From Euclidia mi (taxonomy: Eukaryota; Arthropoda; Insecta; Lepidoptera; Erebidae): a DNA stretch of 64,000 nucleotides. Shown one piece after another: positions 58,010 to 64,000 of this stretch. Location of the stretch: the NCBI GenBank assembly GCA_944739405.2, contig OX123186.2:88453034-88517033 (forward strand). Direction: 5' to 3'. The first letter of the stretch is position 1. The number at the start of each line of letters is the position of its first letter. Below the pieces are notes generated by a model. The model was given only the letters and a program-made list of their open reading frames with translations, made no database searches and was not told the DNA's origin. Both the position numbers and the translations under genes were made by a program.

Positions 58010-59970
58010 AATAACATAATCTATCTTTTAAAAATTACGATCTCACATTTGATTCTGACATTAACTACAAAAACTCAAAATATTTTACTGTCATGCAACT
58101 TCGACTGTAAAATATCTACTATTCTACTCATGCCAGTCATGCCATAATAGATAAATATAATGTAACCTTGTTACCAAATTCATGAAATATAATAACTTAG
58201 CTCACAGGTTGTTTAATCTTTTTGATGATTTGTATCAACCTTTGCAGAGAAACAATAAATAATTAATCTGTGATGAGAGGTTGGATTGGATTGCTGACGA
58301 AATGAAGACAGGAAGGGCCCACGAAACTTGGAAGACAATATACGAAATACGTTGAGAACATATTGAAGACTACCAAAGTCAGTCCAAAGTCTTCTTTAGT
58401 AACTAAGATTTAATAATGGTATGAACACTGGATTAACCGAGTTAACTTGGCATACATCTATTGGCCAAAAATTAATAATGATGATTACCTAGCTCTGTAA
58501 TTCCAATAGAATAGAATTGCCCACAATCGTCAGCGACAAATCACCGTGAGGTTCGTTTGTACCCCGACACGTAGGTAGTTTTAGTTTTCGTACTGTTTTC
58601 GTTTAATACGTAAGTACATACTTGTGTAGTAGCTAAAACCAGTTCATTTTCCACATCTTTGTGAATTTCTCGACGTGAATACACAATACACGCATATGTG
58701 TGGGTATTTTGGTAGTCTCTATTCTACCCTGTTATGGATTAACAGTCCATCCTTACGCAAGTCGAGGGCAACCAGCCGAGAGGCAGAAACCAGTTGTGAC
58801 GGTTCTGATCATACATAACACGTTGGATTACAGACTCCATGACGCCCTTCATGTTGTCAAAGATAGACAATGAAGGAAGAACATTGATAAGATTTCTCAA
58901 AAGGAGTATCACGATCTTCAGCCCTGACGATTACGTCACGAAGAGGAGGACCGTTGGGGTATCCAACGAAATATGATTCATGTATTCCGTTTATTCACAT
59001 AGAAATTATGCAATAAGTAAATACAGAGAACCTCTTCCACTATCCTCTAATAAAACCATCTGACTGCCAGCGGTGGTTAGTTCCATTGCAATGTAGACTA
59101 AAGAGCTGACAGGAAAGCAAAATACTTATGGTGGGGTGAAAAATATTTTACAAAATGACATATTATTCAATTCAGAAAATTAAAAAACCCCTGAAATTAA
59201 ATCAATTTATATTTTTTTGACCAAACTATAAAGTGCTTACAAATTGTCAATTATTTTTAAAAGGATTTTTCTATTTTTACACTACTACTGTTTTTGATTG
59301 AACATTATACTACACTTATCTCATCTTAAGTTTGATGAGGCAACCATTTTGTTGTTAATGATTAATGATTTAAAAAAATATCTATATTATTACCACCATT
59401 AACATATACATTTTTGGCCCCAGGATCACCTCAGACTATGTTTATAATGAATACTGTCATAAGTGCAGTGGTGTTGGAAAATACCAACAATCATTCTGAG
59501 CCAATAACAACTACAAATTGCCTTATCTATTAAAAACTGATACTGGGCCATTCATAAAGGAAATTGCCATTGCTTCTGTATTTCAAATAAAGATACAGTT
59601 TTACCATTTGCTTTTTATGAAGGAAAACACCATAAGGAAGATTTTTATGTACATATAAAACTGGGAAAGCCCATGGTTTATCTGATTTAATTAAATTTTA
59701 CTAAATAATTCAGAACCTAGAGCTTAATTATTGTTAAATCTGTCAGAGAAAAATGTATTTTGAGACACTACTATTGAGGTAGTTGCTAAGTTATTATTAC
59801 ATCATTAGGGCATTGCTTCAAATGAAAATACATAATAACAAACATATTGCACAATATGTGCCTAATATAGACATTTTGGATAATCACAATAAATACAAAA
59901 TAATGCAATATATACTGACATTTTGGTGCACTTAAAGATTAACAAGAATGAAGTTGGTAAAAATACCCAG
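58010..59970. other. AT-rich stretch, nothing firmly recognised
   Basis: A GC-richer patch at about 58740-58970 reads YPNGPPLRDVIVRAEDRDTP on the - strand before stops; I cannot place it. No splice-bounded exon was found. Confidence 0.3.
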
Positions 59971-59973
59971 ATG

Positions 59974-60524
59974 TGTTACGGGCAACTTAAGAAGTCTGGT
60001 CCCTATGAATAGTGACCGGCCTGTATACATAATGCCCATGTCGCATGGGCAATTTATGGCAAAAACTAATAAAACAAATGAAATGAAGGTTAGGTGAGAC
60101 TGTAGCTCAAGTAAGTAGGTTATGTTAAGTTCTCTTGTGACCCTTAATCCAAAAATAGAAGCCCTGCAAAGCAGGGCTCCTATTTTTGTAGCTCCAACTT
60201 AGTGTTTTTTTACCAGTAAGATTTACCAGTAAATACTAAGATTTACAACAACACTAAGTTGACGGGGCCCTGTTTCGCAGGGCTCCTATTTTTGGATTAA
60301 GGGTCACAAGAGAACCTAACATAACCTACTTGAGTTACAAGATCACCTAACTTTACGGGCTTAAGTAGATTTTTTTAATGGACCAAGGCCTGTCGGGCAT
60401 TATAATATGGACCGGTCTAAGTAATTAAAATACTAAAATTTATCAAATAGCCTGATGCTCTTGGGAACTATTCATAATACTCGGCCCTTACTCATACGGC
60501 CCGGTTAGTCACGTTGCCCATAAC
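59974..60524. mobile_element. Degenerate MITE with GTTAYGGGCAAC termini
   Basis: GTTACGGGCAAC (59974-59985) is inverted as GTTGCCCATAAC (60513-60524). Further inward, TATGAATAG, ACCGG(T/C)C and ATAATGCCC occur in matching inverted order. A second foldback element lies inside. Confidence 0.45.
60089..60351. mobile_element. 263-bp foldback element, nested
   Basis: GTTAGGTGA at the left is inverted as TCACCTAAC at the right. The arms of about 90 bp share TAGGTTATGTTA, TCTCTTGTGACCCTTAATCC, AAAAATAG and GCCCTGC. No clear target duplication. Short inner hairpins GCCCTGCAAAGCAGGGC and GCCCTGTTTCGCAGGGC sit at the arm tips. Confidence 0.8.
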
Positions 60525-60529
60525 ATATG

Positions 60530-62820
60530 CAACACTCAATAATATTGCATTATGAGTTCCAATGATATGCATAATGTATTGATTTAACAAATGGTTTCTT
60601 CATTTTTAACAATTAACAAGAAACCAATTACAAAAGTATATCAATTAGTAATTAGGGACATAAAATTAAAATCAATGTTCATAGTCATTTACTTATTTAG
60701 ATATTAATGAAGAGACTGGAGGCCATTAAGGAAATGTTAGTATTGTATTAGCTTTCATTTCACAATAACTCATTAAAAATCTGACAGTATTGGTAATAGG
60801 CATGAATGCTACAACTTTAGTCACAAAGAAAGAAGTAAATGGTATTTTACATGACTTCGCTGTTAAACTGTTTGTACAACAAACAAATTATTTTCTATGA
60901 ACAACATGTTGTATAAAAACTGTGACAAATATATGAAAATAGCAATTTTGTTTGCTATATAACTTATCATACAATTTAACACACTGATAAAAATACTTAT
61001 CTTGTATGTGTGCAATACCTATAGAATCTACATGCGTCACATAGGTCATTAAAGTACAGCATACCTACATTACAATAGTCATAACAAAATTGTTCTACTT
61101 TCACAAATTATCAAGAACTTGTATCACCTGATAGGCATTTTTAACAAGTTTCATTAATATTTTAATCAAATCAATGTCTGAAAGTATGTAATAAGATCTT
61201 TTAGTACTATATTGGTATATCAAGTACCTAAAATAACATAACTAAAAATTCAGGTAAATATAGTATAAATAAATAAATGAAAGCCATACAATACCTTGTG
61301 CAGAACTGGTGAAAACAAACATGTTTAGACAACAGTTCTTAACAGCAAAAAAATAAATAACAGCATAAATGTCTACTGGGAAAAATATTTTGTTTGATTC
61401 TGTGCCAATTCTGTTAAACCTTGATTGAAGCAGTGTCCTAAATTTTTTAGTGTGATTGAACTTGGTATTTGGTATTCACATATAATAAAAACATGAACAA
61501 AATAAGTACAAAAGATCAAACTTATCATAAAACCTTAGTTAAACTGTAAAGTCAGTTCAAATAGGATGAATAAGCATTATTGAAAAAGTCACTACAATGC
61601 AACATGCAAAATAAGGTGTTCATATTAACATAAATTATATCATGAATACCTCACCAATAAAGATAACAAATAATGAAAATTGTATATGCAGTGAAATCAT
61701 GAAAGCATGACCAATTATTAGCCACCAGTGATACTAATGTAATAATTCTAATATTAACTTTCCTTTGTTTTTGTTGAATATTGTATCTACCAGACTAGCA
61801 TATTCATCAAAATGATTGATATTTTAACAATGGATAAAGAAACAAATTGTACATAACCAACCAACATTTTATGACAATGATAAGGCATGCAGTGGGAGGT
61901 ACAGACATTTAAGTAATCAACAGCCATGCACCATGCCCTGACAATAAAAAATGTCACCAACGCCTTTTAGTCGATTTCAGAAAATATACTTTAATTACAA
62001 GATTTTTCAACATATACTTACTTTGATGCCACTAATTACTACTAGTCTATTAAAAACTAAGTGTAGGTAATAAAACGAAACTAGCAAAAAAACGGGTACA
62101 TGCCACCTGGTTACAGGAAGTATAATCTCGTGGGCAGCTAACTACATACATAAATACATAAAAAATAATAAGTAGGTGGGTAAAACCATGTAACATATTA
62201 TTGTGAAATTGGCAAAAACACATAATGAAGCAATAAGATACGTGATAGGTAATAATGAAAAGCTTACAGCACGGAAGAAACTACTCAATAATGCCTCCCA
62301 AGGTGGTGTCATGCAAAAAAATGCGTACCTAAATGAACAAGTGCACTCTTGGTTTCAGAAAATCCTGTGCACTGTAATATTATGTAAAACATGGGTCTAT
62401 AGTTCGTAGTCAATACGTTTACTGGTTAGAGTCTCGTAACGAAGCAGAAACAAAGAAAATATTGAAGAATTTAGTAATTGGCATTCACGAAGAAAATGGC
62501 GTCATATCACTAGTCACGGAACAAGGTACAATTTCGTCATATGAATGCACGGGTCACAAACACAATTAAACACCACAATAAAACAAAAACATGCTGTACA
62601 AATGATTTTGTTCATTAAATTACTCACTTTGAATAAAAATTCCAAAGAAAATCATCCAAAAACTCAAAGGACTGATGACAAGGCACTCCACTCACCGTTT
62701 GCAAAACCAGACTGGTATCACGTGACCAACGGTGTTACCAAGACGGTACATGAATTGTGTTTAGTAGGAAAGTATTTGGTAGGTTTTCTATCCAGTTATA
62801 GACACATTTTATTAGCTTTA
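60530..62820. other. AT-rich stretch, nothing recognised
   Basis: No coding exon, RNA gene or element terminus could be supported. Confidence 0.4.
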
Positions 62821-62837
62821 TGGTGAACGCACACTTA

Positions 62838-63749
62838 AGGTGGACGCACACCTATCCGAGCCGAACGCGTCGAACGAATCGAAGTCAAGGAGGCCTCGCA
62901 CATTAGCAAGAATCGACCGCGCCGAAAGAATCGACCGCGCCGAAAGAATCGAGCGCATCGAACAAATGGTTTCCATTTCCTTTACGCCTGTCGCACTGTT
63001 ATTGCATGTGAATTGTGATGGATCTTGACGAGGTGTTTATTTATCAGTGCTTTATTAATGGAAGATGAAGAAACAATGCGGATATAGTACTCGTGCGTTG
63101 CTCTGTCATACCCAACTGATAGAATGCGAGCGCATCGGACGAATCGACCGCACTAACCGCGCCGAATCTGATGACGTCATTCGAATTCTTCGAGGATTTC
63201 TGAGGTGCTTCCAGATTCGGACGATTCGACGCGGACAAGTGTGCGAGGTTTCATGAGATTTCATATAAAGAATTCTAAAATTCGTTTCCTTCGACGCGTT
63301 CGACGCGTTCGGCTCGGATAAGTGTGCGTTCACCATTATCCGAGCCGAACGCGTCGAACGCGTCGAAGGAAACGAATTTTAGAATTCTTTATATGAAATC
63401 TCATGAAACCTCGCACACTTGTCCACGTCGAATCGTCCGAATCTGGAAGCACCTCAGAAATCCTCGAAGAATTCGAATGACGTCATCAGATTCGGCGCGG
63501 TTAGTGCGGTCGATTCGTCCGATGCGCTCGCATTCTATCAGTTGGGTATGACAGAGCAACGCACGAGTACTATATCCGCATTGTTTCTTCATCTTCCATT
63601 AATAAAGCACTGATAAATAAAAACCTCGTCAAGATCCATCACAATTCACATGCAATAACAGTGCGACAGGCGTAAAGGAAATGGAAACCATTTGTTCGAT
63701 GCGCTCGATTCGTTCGACGCGTTCGGCTCGGATAGGTGTGCGTCCACCT
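62838..63749. mobile_element. 912-bp near-perfect palindromic element, TTA duplication
   Basis: The ends AGGTGGACGCACACC and the reverse complement are flanked by TTA (62835-62837 and 63750-63752), the 3-bp target typical of PIF/Harbinger. The left arm (62838-63321) and right arm (63336-63749) meet across 14 nt. They differ by one 70-nt indel (about 62881-62950) and about two substitutions. The left half alone (to 63334) also has inverted ends (GGTGRACGCACAC), so it looks like a MITE duplicated head to head. It is rich in TCGA motifs. Frames through it are mirror images without function. Confidence 0.88.
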
Positions 63750-63752
63750 TTA

Positions 63753-64000
63753 ATTTCTTATTTACATATAAACAACGAATTATTACTTCAAATACTTATG
63801 GCTTGCGATGATTATTTTTAATTTCAGTATGTTTACTAGATAAAATAATTAATAAAAGAACTTACATACTTAGGTACATACAGACCAACACTTGCACAAA
63901 AACAAAAGCTAATGAAAATCAGTAATATACTGGGTATGGAAAATCAACTGGCCGACTAACGGGCGACCAAAATAAATATTTCCCATTCCATAACTGGCTG
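63753..64000. other. AT-rich end of window, nothing recognised
   Basis: No feature could be supported in the last 250 bases. Confidence 0.4.

Noticed and set aside
58740..58970. Possible - strand coding fragment (YPNGPPLRDVIVRAED)
   Set aside because: Stops follow quickly, no splice sites fit, and no family could be named.
62840..63613. Several 60-90 codon frames on both strands
   Set aside because: They repeat exactly in inverted order because of the palindrome; no independent coding evidence.

Overview
The window looks like nuclear DNA of a moth or butterfly (Lepidoptera). It is AT-rich, has intron-containing animal genes, and is full of families common in lepidopteran genomes: tRNA-derived SINEs, Jockey/CR1-like, RTE-like and RNase H-bearing LINEs, a mariner, a pogo-like element and many short inverted-repeat (MITE/foldback) elements. 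The species cannot be fixed from sequence alone. There is no CRISPR array, prokaryotic operon or true tRNA/rRNA gene.

Two host genes can be reconstructed. (1) On the + strand at 1871-11276, a six-exon gene encodes a 270-residue secreted chymotrypsin-fold serine protease. It has a signal peptide, His-Asp-Ser triad and three disulfide pairs, and is scolexin-like in style. Its 6-kb second intron and its fifth intron are loaded with MITEs and SINEs. (2) On the - strand, coding exons at 45922-36567 give a 177-residue A20/AN1 zinc-finger protein of the ZFAND5/6 family, with a 5'UTR that starts at a splice acceptor at 46187. Its introns are long. One holds an unrecognised intronless 156-codon ORF on the same strand (42582-42112). 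Upstream, five GC-rich islands between about 47 and 57.2 kb are candidate alternative first exons or promoters. Another GC-rich island at 35.5-36.1 kb, with a - strand splice donor, lies beyond the 3' end of the gene and may belong to a different gene.

The 13-35 kb segment is a transposon graveyard with readable layering. It runs from a decayed LINE at 13.5-17.26 kb with an AAATGGTTTT-repeat tail, to a TA-flanked MITE at 17.6 kb and a TA-flanked pogo-like element at 19438-21260 with repeated TAAGATCGGA motifs. SINEs follow at 22.2, 24.1 and 24.3 kb. An RNase H-bearing I-like LINE on the - strand is cut in two by a 4.4-kb + strand insertion with TTCC at both edges. That insertion contains a LINE with an uninterrupted 983-codon endonuclease-RT ORF. 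An RTE-like LINE fills 33.1-34.4 kb. Further right are a mariner with intact TIRs and TA duplication (49041-50366) whose transposase is broken by a 27-bp-arm hairpin, LINE fragments at 51.4 and 56 kb, nested foldback elements at 60 kb, and a 912-bp almost perfect palindrome at 62838-63749 flanked by TTA.

The main unusual pattern is the number of near-perfect short inverted repeats (arms 16-27 bp, spacers 1-21 nt) scattered through unrelated sequence. In the mariner the hairpin is clearly an inverted copy of a coding segment, which points to local template-switch mutation. I did not find a convincing new gene system.
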